52,236 nt of DNA from a virus, in the IMG/VR virus record IMGVR_UViG_3300006921_000023, positions 1 to 52,236 of that record; one strand, given 5' to 3'. Each line of letters starts with the position of its first letter. Within the stretch, counting starts at the first letter, position 1. Of the stretch, positions 20,353-29,732 are shown piece by piece. A program made the position numbers and the translations under genes. Under the pieces are notes generated by a model. That model saw only the letters and a program-made list of their open reading frames with translations. It was not told where the DNA came from and ran no database searches.

Positions 20353-20751
20353 TTATTTGTCTGATTTTAACCACTCGTTTGGTATTACTTTATCTGCCCA
20401 AAGTATACCGTTTTTATCGCAAAAATCTGCGTATGTCGTTTTGCTGCCTTTCCGAATTTTCCCCTTAGAGTTCATAAATACAAATCTAATATCTAATTCT
20501 GGGTGTTGGTCTCGAATAAGCATATGTTTCTTTCTATCCTCTAATACCCATCTGCCCTTTGCTTCAATTAAAATTCCATTTGGTAATGCAAAGTCAACTG
20601 TGTATGTATGACGTGTTTCTGGCTTTATGTAGTCAATTACATGCGTTTCGTAAATTTTCTTAGGATTTATTTTATGTTCTGATAGTTGAGTTCCTATAGA
20701 ATTCTCAAACTTAGATCTGTAACCGTTTATTTTTTTGATACGTCTTGCCAT
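20353..20751 (-). CDS. T7-type endonuclease I (Holliday-junction resolvase)
   Basis: This 132-residue protein matches phage T7 gp3 along most of its length. Shared stretches include HTYTxDF, LPNGI, DRKKHxLIR and QHPELDIR, and the ending ADKxIPxEWxK. The four catalytic residues of the family (in T7 E20, D55, E65, K67) fit E16, D53, E63 and K65 here. T7 endonuclease I acts as a dimer and cuts branched DNA, resolving junctions before packaging. T4 itself uses an unrelated enzyme, gp49 (endonuclease VII), for this. The ATG directly abuts the stop of the upstream structural gene. It heads a three-gene recombination/replication set with the primase and the Mre11-Rad50 fusion. Confidence 0.94.
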   Translation of the reverse strand: MARRIKKINGYRSKFENSIGTQLSEHKINPKKIYETHVIDYIKPETRHTYTVDFALPNGILIEAKGRWVLEDRKKHMLIRDQHPELDIRFVFMNSKGKIRKGSKTTYADFCDKNGILWADKVIPNEWLKSDK

Positions 20752-21879
20752 CTATGTAATAACTATGGTTCCGTTTTGCAAAACAGTCTTTTTTGTAGGA
20801 TACAGTGGATTAACTTTTCCATTTAGAATAGATGGATAATATGCTCTATATGAATAACTAACATCTACACTGGAGCTAGCAATTGATTGCGATGTTATAT
20901 TTTGTTCCCATTTAGCCGTGTATGTTATTGTGGTAGGTTTATTAAGTTTGATTGAAAACAATGATTCTGTCGTAGCTGTGGATGTTTGTAAAATTTCTCC
21001 ATCCTTCTGGATTTCATTATTTGCTGATATCAGTGATCCGCTACTTAAAGATCCAGTCGTAGTATTATACAACGTATAACTTGATCCGTATTGTGGGACA
21101 CCTAAGTCTATCTGTGCTACATACGATTCTTGTGATTGGGATAGACTTGCAGTTGGCGGTGGACCATAAGATGTGTGAAATGTAAACTTTCCTCTGAATG
21201 GGTTTGGTTTCGGCATTAACTTTGCAACTACTGCTGAGGCTGATACTGTTTTGTCTATCGGTTGTAATTCTGATTCAAAGTTGGTGTCGGCCATCGATCT
21301 GAACATAGATCCAGAAGCTCTTTTTCTAGTTCGAGTCATTAGAAACGCTTGAGAAAATCCTACTTTAGCTACTGCTATGGTTTTGTCTAGATGGTCTGAT
21401 ATTCCCTTATAAAAGCTCTGTCTTTTGAATAAATGTGGTAATATATCACTCTGATTTGCCGATCCAGTATCTCGTTTATATTTATTTAATTCTTCTAAAT
21501 TTTCGTCAGATACTCCCTCGTAAGCTGCGTGGTGTTCTTCCATATCTTTTCCACGAACGTATGGTGTTACTTGTCTTATACCATCTACGATTCCCGCACC
21601 ATCTTCTCCTAACTTGATATCAGCTTCTTCTAAGGATTCAGACTTAATAGTATCAATGCCATACTTAGAATCGTCTTTGTATTCTTCTTTTATTTCTTTA
21701 TCCTGGTGTTTGGGATCTTTAAGGCTGTCATAATATTTACTTACAGCTTCATATACTTGCGGAAATATATAGGATGGAATCTTCTGTATTGCCTCTAATT
21801 GATCTATGGAGTTCGGTGCAAGGTGGATTATTATGTCTACCCAATAATCGATTTCACCTTGAGATCCTATATCAGCCAT
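20752..21879 (-). CDS. Unknown protein in tail-structural cluster (375 aa)
   Basis: I do not recognise this protein. The first 110 residues are acidic and probably helical, with a lysine/glutamate-rich stretch near residues 55-75. The middle has a basic patch (MTRTRKRASG). The last 150 residues are rich in serine, threonine and tyrosine with alternating hydrophobic residues, suggesting beta structure like the neighbouring virion proteins. The start overlaps the stop of the LamG protein gene by one base, so it is translated with the structural operon. A tail- or fibre-associated protein is likely by context only. Confidence 0.7.
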   Translation of the reverse strand: MADIGSQGEIDYWVDIIIHLAPNSIDQLEAIQKIPSYIFPQVYEAVSKYYDSLKDPKHQDKEIKEEYKDDSKYGIDTIKSESLEEADIKLGEDGAGIVDGIRQVTPYVRGKDMEEHHAAYEGVSDENLEELNKYKRDTGSANQSDILPHLFKRQSFYKGISDHLDKTIAVAKVGFSQAFLMTRTRKRASGSMFRSMADTNFESELQPIDKTVSASAVVAKLMPKPNPFRGKFTFHTSYGPPPTASLSQSQESYVAQIDLGVPQYGSSYTLYNTTTGSLSSGSLISANNEIQKDGEILQTSTATTESLFSIKLNKPTTITYTAKWEQNITSQSIASSSVDVSYSYRAYYPSILNGKVNPLYPTKKTVLQNGTIVIT

Positions 21880-23780
21880 TATAATTTATCCATTCGCACT
21901 ATAAACGTTAAATCACTTCCTTGAGGTTTTTTTAATGGTTGTGCTAATTTAGCTATTGCTAGAAGTTCTAATTGGTTGTTATATAATCCTAATGTAGATA
22001 TGTATGGTGAGAAGCTTGAACCCGTTGCGAAATCTTTCATATCAATCTCGTCCGGATCTTCATTCCTTCTTAGGGTGATGTTTTCAGATGCATCAAATTC
22101 ATGAGACTTAACATTTAATGTATATTCTAATTCAGTTAATTGCGTCGATCCATTAAATGCGATTTCTGCGTTGAGATCGTTCATTACATCTTGATATTTT
22201 GCATTTGGATGAGTTATACATGCAAAGCCGTGTCTATAGAACATATTACCAACCTCATTAGTATTATTACTTTCACTCAAAAAAGCAATCTCATTATGGG
22301 TTAGACATTTGTTAAATATTCGAACTTCATCCATCGAACCTGAGAATGGTTGTACTATATTCTTAGGAGAGCTGTTTCCAAACCCACCTTGCTTTGACCA
22401 ATGCCATTTAGTTGAATAAGTTGGTCCATTTCTCTGTAAAGGATCATTTTTTTCTTTTGATGAAGCTGTTACGTATCCTTGAAGAGCTCCTCCGATAACA
22501 GTAGGGACTTTTTGTCTACAATGTCCTTGTGCGCCATCACTTGCAGATGTTTGTTTTATTCCATCTACCCAAAACTCATTACTACCAGTTTGATATTGAT
22601 ATACAATGTGGTGCCACTGTCCATCATTAAGCTGAGCTGATGATGTTAGTTGTGGAGTGCTATCATGTTCACATTGATTTGATTTTCCTCGCTTAAGGAC
22701 TAATTTACCTACATCACCTGAGTCATCAGTATCTACATCACCCCTTCTTTGATTGTAGGTTTCTATCATAAAAGGACTTCTTCGATATTGAGTCATTCCC
22801 TGCCTAGCTATCAATACATTAGTCTCATGATCAAATGTTGTAGAAGCATTAGTTGCTTCTGGAGCTACATTTGATTGTTCTCCTTCGAATCCATAATAAC
22901 TCTGAGTAACTGATTGGGAAGGTGGAATGTTGATCCAAAATGCTACTGCGAAATCGTCGCCGTTTGCAAATTTGAATTTATCCCATCCATCGTGTCTATT
23001 AGAAACTATTATATTTCCAGCTCCTCCTCTATATGGATTTTGTCCATTAACTGGATTTGTTGTTCCACCTAATCCTGTAAATACTGCATGTGTTCCGAAA
23101 GATCCATCGCGTTCCTCAAACCGCATATTGTATGCATATGCTCTTTGTCTCACTACACTTGTATCATCTAATTGAAACTCTGTTATATAATCACGTCTAG
23201 ATCCAGAGATCTTTAATTGATATTCTTTTCTATACCGTCCTTCTGAATTATCCATCAGTCCTGTGAATTCATGACACTCATTAAATGATAGTCTAAAAAG
23301 TTCTGATGCACTTGGAATCATATATGTAGTAGCTAGTCCACCATCGATTAAATTACCTTGTTTATCATCTACTATAGTTACACCATCTTTACCTACTATC
23401 TGGAACGTTCCTGGAGCTATCAATTCCCCATATCTCTCTTGGGATATTGATATTACAGTTGATTTTCTATCTAAGATACGATCTTGATTCTGAGGATGAG
23501 ATCCACCTGGTTGTATTGTTTCTCCAGGATGGTTTGTGTAGTTTCTATAGAACATCGTGTTTATAGAATGATGTACTTGATTTCTATAAAGTCCTTTTGT
23601 AGTTGTTGGATCGGATGATCCTGTGGTCCATGATATCATGGATCCGGTTTGGTATTCTGCTAAATATGTTTCTACTCCAAGACTTGCAGAGTTTGCGCGT
23701 GTTACCCCATACCCTTTATGTATCTTGAATTTAGTACGCGATTGCTCGCCTATCTGTAAAGACTTTACTGTTAGACCCAT
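21879..23780 (-). CDS. LamG-domain virion structural protein
   Basis: The 633-residue protein carries a LamG/ConA-like jelly roll from about residue 270 to 490, seen as DDFAVAFWINIPP, GQWHHIVYQYQTGSNEFWVDG and FSGSMDEVRIFNK. This is the usual pattern of sugar- or protein-binding laminin-G domains on phage structural proteins. The final 45 residues (STLGLYNNQLELLAIAKLAQPLKKP) closely resemble the end of the next upstream gene product (TVGMYDDNDNCLAIAKLSKPLLKS), so both share a C-terminal docking module. A virion decoration or tail role is inferred. Confidence 0.78.
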   Translation of the reverse strand: MGLTVKSLQIGEQSRTKFKIHKGYGVTRANSASLGVETYLAEYQTGSMISWTTGSSDPTTTKGLYRNQVHHSINTMFYRNYTNHPGETIQPGGSHPQNQDRILDRKSTVISISQERYGELIAPGTFQIVGKDGVTIVDDKQGNLIDGGLATTYMIPSASELFRLSFNECHEFTGLMDNSEGRYRKEYQLKISGSRRDYITEFQLDDTSVVRQRAYAYNMRFEERDGSFGTHAVFTGLGGTTNPVNGQNPYRGGAGNIIVSNRHDGWDKFKFANGDDFAVAFWINIPPSQSVTQSYYGFEGEQSNVAPEATNASTTFDHETNVLIARQGMTQYRRSPFMIETYNQRRGDVDTDDSGDVGKLVLKRGKSNQCEHDSTPQLTSSAQLNDGQWHHIVYQYQTGSNEFWVDGIKQTSASDGAQGHCRQKVPTVIGGALQGYVTASSKEKNDPLQRNGPTYSTKWHWSKQGGFGNSSPKNIVQPFSGSMDEVRIFNKCLTHNEIAFLSESNNTNEVGNMFYRHGFACITHPNAKYQDVMNDLNAEIAFNGSTQLTELEYTLNVKSHEFDASENITLRRNEDPDEIDMKDFATGSSFSPYISTLGLYNNQLELLAIAKLAQPLKKPQGSDLTFIVRMDKL

Positions 23781-23810
23781 ATTTTATCATTCCAATGTTC
23801 CCGAATACTA

Positions 23811-24830
23811 CTAGTATTCAAGTTTAACTTTAATTAACGCTTCGCGACTGAATGATTTTAATAATGGTTTGCTTAATTTTGCAATTGCAAGACAATTGTC
23901 ATTATCGTCATACATTCCAACAGTTGTTATGTATGTGTTTGGATTATTCTTAAAGTCCGCGTATCTTAAAGTTGCATCAGAACCAGTTACGAATGTTGGG
24001 TTATCTGAGTAATTATATGCTTGGTTTTTTACTCTAACAAAATAGTGTGTAGATTTTACTTCTTCTTTATTTCTAGCTGTAAATGTTGGAGTTGCTCCAG
24101 CTGCCGATCCTGTTATTGCTTTTAGGAATTTTCCTACATTATCATTGAATGTGTTTGATCCTACAACTCTTGCATATGTTGATTTAGCAGCTACGTCAGT
24201 TGGATCTAGGATAATTACACCTTGATCAACATAAACTTTTCCAAAAATATCACCTGCAGCTGTTCCAATTGGACCGTTTGTTATTGATCCTGATACTACA
24301 TCATATACTCTACCAGCTTCGTTGATTGTCGATGTCGCTGAATCACTTGAATCCACTAGGTGTAATATGTCACTATCATTGTCACCGTTACTGTCTAGGT
24401 TTAATTGCCAGTTTCCTGGATCTAGTTGTTCTTTGAATCTTGCTCTGTTAATATTGATAACAAGAATATCATCTATTTCAGTTCCACCTACTGTAAATTT
24501 ATTAGTTCCGTCAGCTAAAAGCATATTTGCATATTGACCGTAAATAGCTCTTGTAGGAGATACACCTGGTTTAGAGGTATTATCATAATCAACGGATCCA
24601 CTACCCGCGTAATGTCCGTATGCTATAGAAAATTGTGATGTTGCAGTTGCTCCTGTGCCATTGTATATGTCTAAGTAAGAATTTACGTTTGCGCTTCCAC
24701 TTTGAGTTGAAGATGTATAAAAAGCTGTTAGAGTTGCTGTGTTGTCAGACCATATCGGAGCTGTTTGTATTTCCGATACCTCCGTTACTACATCATCAGC
24801 TGTATCAAAGTTTGTATAAATATAAGCCAT
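23811..24830 (-). CDS. Virion structural protein with shared C-terminal module
   Basis: The 339-residue protein has no enzyme motif and is rich in threonine, serine, asparagine and aspartate, as expected for a beta-rich virion protein. It opens with MAYIYTNFDTADDV and ends with a module (TVGMYDDNDNCLAIAKLSKP) also found at the end of the 633-aa LamG protein downstream. From memory, similar proteins occur in uncultured marine T4-like phages, but I cannot check this. A strong AAGGAG lies before the ATG in the 13-base gap to the upstream gene, pointing to high late expression. Confidence 0.75.
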   Translation of the reverse strand: MAYIYTNFDTADDVVTEVSEIQTAPIWSDNTATLTAFYTSSTQSGSANVNSYLDIYNGTGATATSQFSIAYGHYAGSGSVDYDNTSKPGVSPTRAIYGQYANMLLADGTNKFTVGGTEIDDILVININRARFKEQLDPGNWQLNLDSNGDNDSDILHLVDSSDSATSTINEAGRVYDVVSGSITNGPIGTAAGDIFGKVYVDQGVIILDPTDVAAKSTYARVVGSNTFNDNVGKFLKAITGSAAGATPTFTARNKEEVKSTHYFVRVKNQAYNYSDNPTFVTGSDATLRYADFKNNPNTYITTVGMYDDNDNCLAIAKLSKPLLKSFSREALIKVKLEY

Positions 24831-24843
24831 GTTTTAATTCTCC

Positions 24844-25476
24844 TTATGAAGCGAACGTATCGTTATTGATAACATCTTTTGCTACATTGAACGTTAAAGT
24901 TAAGTGACCACCAGAAGCTCTTCCAGTAATAGTCACTGTGGTTGATTTTGCTTCTACTGTTTGTGGAAGTGCTTGGAATTGCATTGATTTAGCAACTCTT
25001 ACATTTCCAGAACCTACCGATGTTCCAGCTACTGGAGTCCAGTTTAGCGGTTGAACTACGTCAGTGTCTCCTATTACGAAAGTAAATCCTTGAGATAAAT
25101 CTAAACTTTGGAAATTGGTTACGGTTGGAGCAATCATCGGTGATGTTGGATTAAGATTACTTAGATCGAATGTTGTCGAACCTCCAACTCCAAGCTTTGG
25201 AAGCTTCAAATTACCTTTCGGTAATGTAATCAATTTATGTCTTAATACGTAATTTTGATCCGGCACCGCCTCTACTACAGGCATCGCCTCAATAGCCTCT
25301 CCATATTTTGCAGTTCCTTCTGTATGTGCTGGCATGTATAAGTTATAATCTACTTCATCATCAGATAAAGCGAATTTTGTAATTTCAAATGCATTACCGC
25401 CTTGTGCTAGTAATTCTCTACCCTTTTTAGTTAGAATTGCATCTACCGTTACTGTTGTGTTGTCTAAATATCCCAT
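24844..25476 (-). CDS. Small virion structural protein (210 aa)
   Basis: The product begins MGYLDNTTVTVDAILTKKGR and continues with a segment (LLAQGGNAFEITKFALSDDE) that I recall from structural proteins of marine T4-like phages, where its exact place in the virion is not settled. It is probably beta-rich after residue 90. Translation signals are strong: AAAGGAG seven bases before the ATG. The 77-base gap upstream holds an ATATTTATATT motif ending about 27 bases before the ATG, the best-placed candidate late promoter of the window. High expression is therefore likely, and it may be a major tail or decoration protein. Confidence 0.78.
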   Translation of the reverse strand: MGYLDNTTVTVDAILTKKGRELLAQGGNAFEITKFALSDDEVDYNLYMPAHTEGTAKYGEAIEAMPVVEAVPDQNYVLRHKLITLPKGNLKLPKLGVGGSTTFDLSNLNPTSPMIAPTVTNFQSLDLSQGFTFVIGDTDVVQPLNWTPVAGTSVGSGNVRVAKSMQFQALPQTVEAKSTTVTITGRASGGHLTLTFNVAKDVINNDTFAS

Positions 25477-25503
25477 GGATTTTTCTCCTTTGTTTACTCT
25501 AAT

Positions 25504-25511
25504 ATAAATAT
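25504..25511 (-). promoter_or_regulatory. Candidate late promoter before the 210-aa structural gene
   Basis: The minus strand reads ACATATTTATATTAG in a 77-base intergenic gap, about 27 bases before the ATG. The gap holds no hairpin terminator. Confidence 0.45.
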
Positions 25512-25553
25512 GTCGTTGTATAGAAAAACTTATATATATACACTCCTATGTTA

Positions 25554-28500
25554 TTATGCATAGCTATTATTATTACTCGGTGCTGCTATATTTGCTGATG
25601 TTGCTTGTATTGCTGATTGATTGACTTGATTTTTTACTGCTACACTATCAGCTTTTAACAAACTTACCACATTACCGAATTTATCTAATGCCTGCCCCTT
25701 TCCTGGGAATTTTTTAATTCCAGGTACTGTTAATGATCCACCATAAACGCTTGGAGATGTTACTATCAATTGATTTGGATTAGAATCGAACAACTCGATT
25801 ACTGGCGTACCATCTGCAGTTTGTGGTGAGTCTTGATTATATCCACCTGCAGACAATTTAGATCCGCCATATCTAGCATTAAAGAATCCTGCAGGTTCTG
25901 TATCTTGTCTTTCGGCTGGAGTTGTTGGTACATCACCTATCACTGGGTATATGTGCGCTTTTCCTCGCTGGCGATCGAATGCACCGTTTTTTACCGATCC
26001 TTTATCAACATTCCATACAGCAGCTTTTGTTTCACTTAATCCATATCCTAGAGTTCCTTGCATTATTCCCCTATCAGAATCCCACGAAGCTGAGAATGAT
26101 GAGCTATATTTGAATACTCTAGTTTCCCATATTGATGATAGACGCGATCCAGTTATCACTGTGTTGAATGGATTACTTGTATGTGTATATGATCCGACTG
26201 TATATGTTCCATCTGCGTTTTTATTTCTGTAATGTTGTGACCATCTATATCTTGACCCGTTATACGAACCGGTTAGATGTCCTATAGCGATTCCGTCTGA
26301 TAAATCTCCGAAGGATGCTGAATTTGCTGAATCTGCTTTTAACTCAAACCAGTTTTCACCACCCGCACATAGTAGACTTGCTGAGTATTCCGACTGATAG
26401 TCAGCTGACATCGATAACGGGAATGTATTTATATCTGGCCTTACATCTAGTACTCCATCATAATGGTGAGCTGATTGAGTCATCTCTGGGAGTCGTTGAA
26501 TTTTATTTCGTTCTAATATATGTGGTTCTACTAACAGCCCTACATATGAGTTTGCTCTTGCAGGTATCATTTTTTTGACCATTTGGAACATACTGACATC
26601 ATAGTAAGTTAACATTCTAGCAAAGTCAGCCATATCTGGTTTATCATATAATTTATTAAAGTAGAAGTTGGATAATTGTTCTAAATCTGGATATCCTGGA
26701 TCACTCTGATGTTTCGGATCGCCTATAAAATCATCTACCCTCATACCTCCAAACTGATATGCAATGTCTCTATTGATCTGATGTTGTAACGAAAGATGTA
26801 CTCCAATATTATGTGTATCTATCGGATGTCTATCATACTCGCTAACCTCCGCTCTTTCAAATGGATTCAATTGTTTTGTTAATCCTGCTTCTTCTACTCG
26901 TAATTTAGTTGATGATATTCCATTAGAAGGATATGACGGTAATGTAGTATAATATGTTTCAGTCATCGGTTCAAAATGTGTACCATTACTTCCTGTTGTC
27001 GCATCTGAGAATGCACTTGCCGTTAAGTGTAGTGCATAAGTTCCTCCAGTCCAATCTAAATCTTGGTTTGGGTGGCTGGAGGATATTATTGTTGGTGAAG
27101 TGTATGTTCCTAACGATCCAGATAGATTTGATTTCTGGAATTCAGTTCCTAATGGGAATCTTGCATAAAGGTGATCATAAGAAGATGAGAAATTATTACC
27201 TACATATGATCTAGGTGATAATGTATGTACTTCTAATACATCTTCTGTGAGTTTTTCTTCACCACCCCAAATTCTAATTTCTTGCATTGATCCACTAAAT
27301 TGCTTTACCGTTCCAGCAGTTGTTGCAACACCTGTGGAATCGTATTTAGTAGCTTGTGATAGAGCTGCCCATCCTCCAAAGCTCCAATAATTAGTAGTGC
27401 CGAAGGTTCTCCATGCAGCGTTGAAACTTGCTGAATAAGATCCAGTGTGGTTGTTAAGAGTTGCAGAACCCGAATGTGTTATTTTTCCATTGGAATGGTC
27501 TTTTGCTGATTTGACAGTCAGATGCCATCTCTGGTCTGTTGTGGTGTTATCACTAGTTCCGTTTAATGATGCCGTTACTTCAGTTTGTAGTGTTACATTC
27601 CACCAATCTCCGTTATACAAAGGAAGATATTCAGTCGATGCTGATATGACAGAAGCTGCGTGATCTGGAATACTTGATCCGGTCATTAAGAATGTTAACC
27701 TACCATATATTCCTTTTTCCGTTCTTGGAGTTTGAGCTATTAGTGGTATGTTGTTGGATGAGAAGTTAGTATCTGAGGTCTGTGTTATCGATCCTGAGTG
27801 GTGGATATTCACACACCATGTTGTTCCATTCTTTTCCAACAGAACCATATCTTCTTTTTGAGTTGTCTTGAATCTGAATTGGAATGCTTGTGGTGTACGA
27901 GAGTGGGTAGAATTCTTTGCCGCTTTAAGTCTCAACGTTTCACCCCTATCCAATTGAAGTGCGTAGGTTGCTCTTTCCTCTTGCATGAATTGACGCTCGT
28001 TGTCATTTATACCTTTCGGTCCCCCATATTCTCTTACTTGTATTATAGTATCTGGTACACCGTAGCAAGCTAATACCGCTTTTAATCCTCGAGTCGTTCC
28101 TTTAGTTGATAAGAAATATGGAAGATTGTTTATCAATCTACTCCATATAGACTTAGTAACATCCTCTGAGCTCATTTGTGGTAATGATCCAGATTCAAAT
28201 CCTGTGCCTGATGATGCTAGGCTACCAGAAACATCTGTTCCTAACGACCACTTCCACAAGTCTTCAGATCCATTTCCATTTGGCAAATCTATTCCCAACG
28301 ATGTTCCTACATGCCATAATAGATTCTTTGCTATACCACTAGTCAATTCTTCATCACGGCTAGTTACATCTGTTAGTCCTTTTGTATATGTCCACACTAC
28401 ATCATAGTGCTGTCCGATCATATCCGTTAATGTTATTATAGTAGAATTATTTATATCTTCCAAAACGTATTCTGGTAGAGCCTTTGATAACATATCGTCA

Positions 28501-29720
28501 TTCATTCTATCATAATAAGATGCAGATTGTATTGCGCCAGTTAACCATGTCTGAGCCTCTGATGATGTTGTTGCGTATATTTTATGTGGAGCTATTGAGG
28601 TGTTCTTAGGCCATGAATTTGACCACCATTCTCCTAACGATCCTGATATAGCTGATGAAGAGTTGTTGTACATATATTCTTCAAATTTATCAAACGATCC
28701 AATAACATTATCTTGCTTCTCTACGATGTTAGCTCTGTCAGCAACGACTGTTGGCAAAGCTCCTGTGAGTGTGTCTGAGGCAGATATTTCCGTTGCATAT
28801 TTTTCGATTAGCTGGATCTTGTATTTGAAGTTTAGCAATCTTTCTTCATATGATGAGAAATGGATAAATTCTTCTGGCTTTTGGTAGTTTATATTTACCT
28901 CTGTATCTCCATAACTCGAGCTTAGGTAGTTATTTATTATCTTATCCTTTGTACTCTTAACCGTTCCAGTCAAATCATCAATTGTTTTGAATTCTGTGTT
29001 GATCGGTGTTCCGCCTCGTACTTTCATATCAAAATTTGGATGAAGGAATGGATATTGTATACTATCACTTGCAACTTCCCATTGAACCAACGCGATTGTT
29101 GGATCCGTGATGTCCATGTATAGTGGATAAGTACCTCCTTGGAATGTATCCATTGGAGCTGGTGAACCTAACTTTGCTATTAAGTCGCCACCCTCTATCG
29201 TCCAGTTAATCAACGATACGGATCTACCCATACCCACATCAAGTTTATGATTCCCTAATACTTCAGGTAATGCATTTTCACCAAAATTTATATCAGTATT
29301 GTCACTAGATGCAGGGATACCTCCAAACCGTATTTCCGTTCGATCCTGTGCTATTTGTTTTATATAAGCTCCAGAGTCGATCATAGCGATCTGATTTGTT
29401 ACTATACGATATACTCCTTGAGGAAGTCTAATACTGTTCAGCAATTCTTGTAAGTTTATCTGAATACCAGATGTTTTTCGAACATCTGCAATTTTTAGAT
29501 CTGAGTATTCTTGCCAGTATTGAACGTAGTTTGGGTCTGATGCATCGCCGACTCCGTTAGTTTGATTAGTAGTAAACGATTGTACAAAATCACCAGATGC
29601 ATTATACACTAATACATTTAATAAAGTCTCAACAGTCGAGCTTAGCTTGTATAAGCCAGTATTATTACGAACCGTTCCAGTTCCCAATCCCATCAAATCT
29701 TCTGTTCCAAATTCACCCAT
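25554..29720 (-). CDS. Large tail/baseplate structural protein (1388 aa) with ConA-like region
   Basis: The protein has an N-terminal region of about 580 residues, including the phrase GVPDTIIQVREYGGP that I associate with large tail proteins of uncultured marine phages. A ConA/LamG-like jelly roll follows at about 590-850, with WWNVTLQTEV and FSGSMQEIRIWGG. The C-terminal part contains tyrosine- and serine-rich segments (YNGSRYRWSQHY) and a proline/glycine-rich end. No catalytic motif is evident. An AGAGG sequence precedes the ATG, and the gap to the upstream 1118-aa gene is 12 bases. A baseplate-peripheral or fibre-connecting protein is the best guess. Confidence 0.75.
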   Translation of the reverse strand: MGEFGTEDLMGLGTGTVRNNTGLYKLSSTVETLLNVLVYNASGDFVQSFTTNQTNGVGDASDPNYVQYWQEYSDLKIADVRKTSGIQINLQELLNSIRLPQGVYRIVTNQIAMIDSGAYIKQIAQDRTEIRFGGIPASSDNTDINFGENALPEVLGNHKLDVGMGRSVSLINWTIEGGDLIAKLGSPAPMDTFQGGTYPLYMDITDPTIALVQWEVASDSIQYPFLHPNFDMKVRGGTPINTEFKTIDDLTGTVKSTKDKIINNYLSSSYGDTEVNINYQKPEEFIHFSSYEERLLNFKYKIQLIEKYATEISASDTLTGALPTVVADRANIVEKQDNVIGSFDKFEEYMYNNSSSAISGSLGEWWSNSWPKNTSIAPHKIYATTSSEAQTWLTGAIQSASYYDRMNDDMLSKALPEYVLEDINNSTIITLTDMIGQHYDVVWTYTKGLTDVTSRDEELTSGIAKNLLWHVGTSLGIDLPNGNGSEDLWKWSLGTDVSGSLASSGTGFESGSLPQMSSEDVTKSIWSRLINNLPYFLSTKGTTRGLKAVLACYGVPDTIIQVREYGGPKGINDNERQFMQEERATYALQLDRGETLRLKAAKNSTHSRTPQAFQFRFKTTQKEDMVLLEKNGTTWCVNIHHSGSITQTSDTNFSSNNIPLIAQTPRTEKGIYGRLTFLMTGSSIPDHAASVISASTEYLPLYNGDWWNVTLQTEVTASLNGTSDNTTTDQRWHLTVKSAKDHSNGKITHSGSATLNNHTGSYSASFNAAWRTFGTTNYWSFGGWAALSQATKYDSTGVATTAGTVKQFSGSMQEIRIWGGEEKLTEDVLEVHTLSPRSYVGNNFSSSYDHLYARFPLGTEFQKSNLSGSLGTYTSPTIISSSHPNQDLDWTGGTYALHLTASAFSDATTGSNGTHFEPMTETYYTTLPSYPSNGISSTKLRVEEAGLTKQLNPFERAEVSEYDRHPIDTHNIGVHLSLQHQINRDIAYQFGGMRVDDFIGDPKHQSDPGYPDLEQLSNFYFNKLYDKPDMADFARMLTYYDVSMFQMVKKMIPARANSYVGLLVEPHILERNKIQRLPEMTQSAHHYDGVLDVRPDINTFPLSMSADYQSEYSASLLCAGGENWFELKADSANSASFGDLSDGIAIGHLTGSYNGSRYRWSQHYRNKNADGTYTVGSYTHTSNPFNTVITGSRLSSIWETRVFKYSSSFSASWDSDRGIMQGTLGYGLSETKAAVWNVDKGSVKNGAFDRQRGKAHIYPVIGDVPTTPAERQDTEPAGFFNARYGGSKLSAGGYNQDSPQTADGTPVIELFDSNPNQLIVTSPSVYGGSLTVPGIKKFPGKGQALDKFGNVVSLLKADSVAVKNQVNQSAIQATSANIAAPSNNNSYA

Positions 29721-29732
29721 TCTTATCTACCT

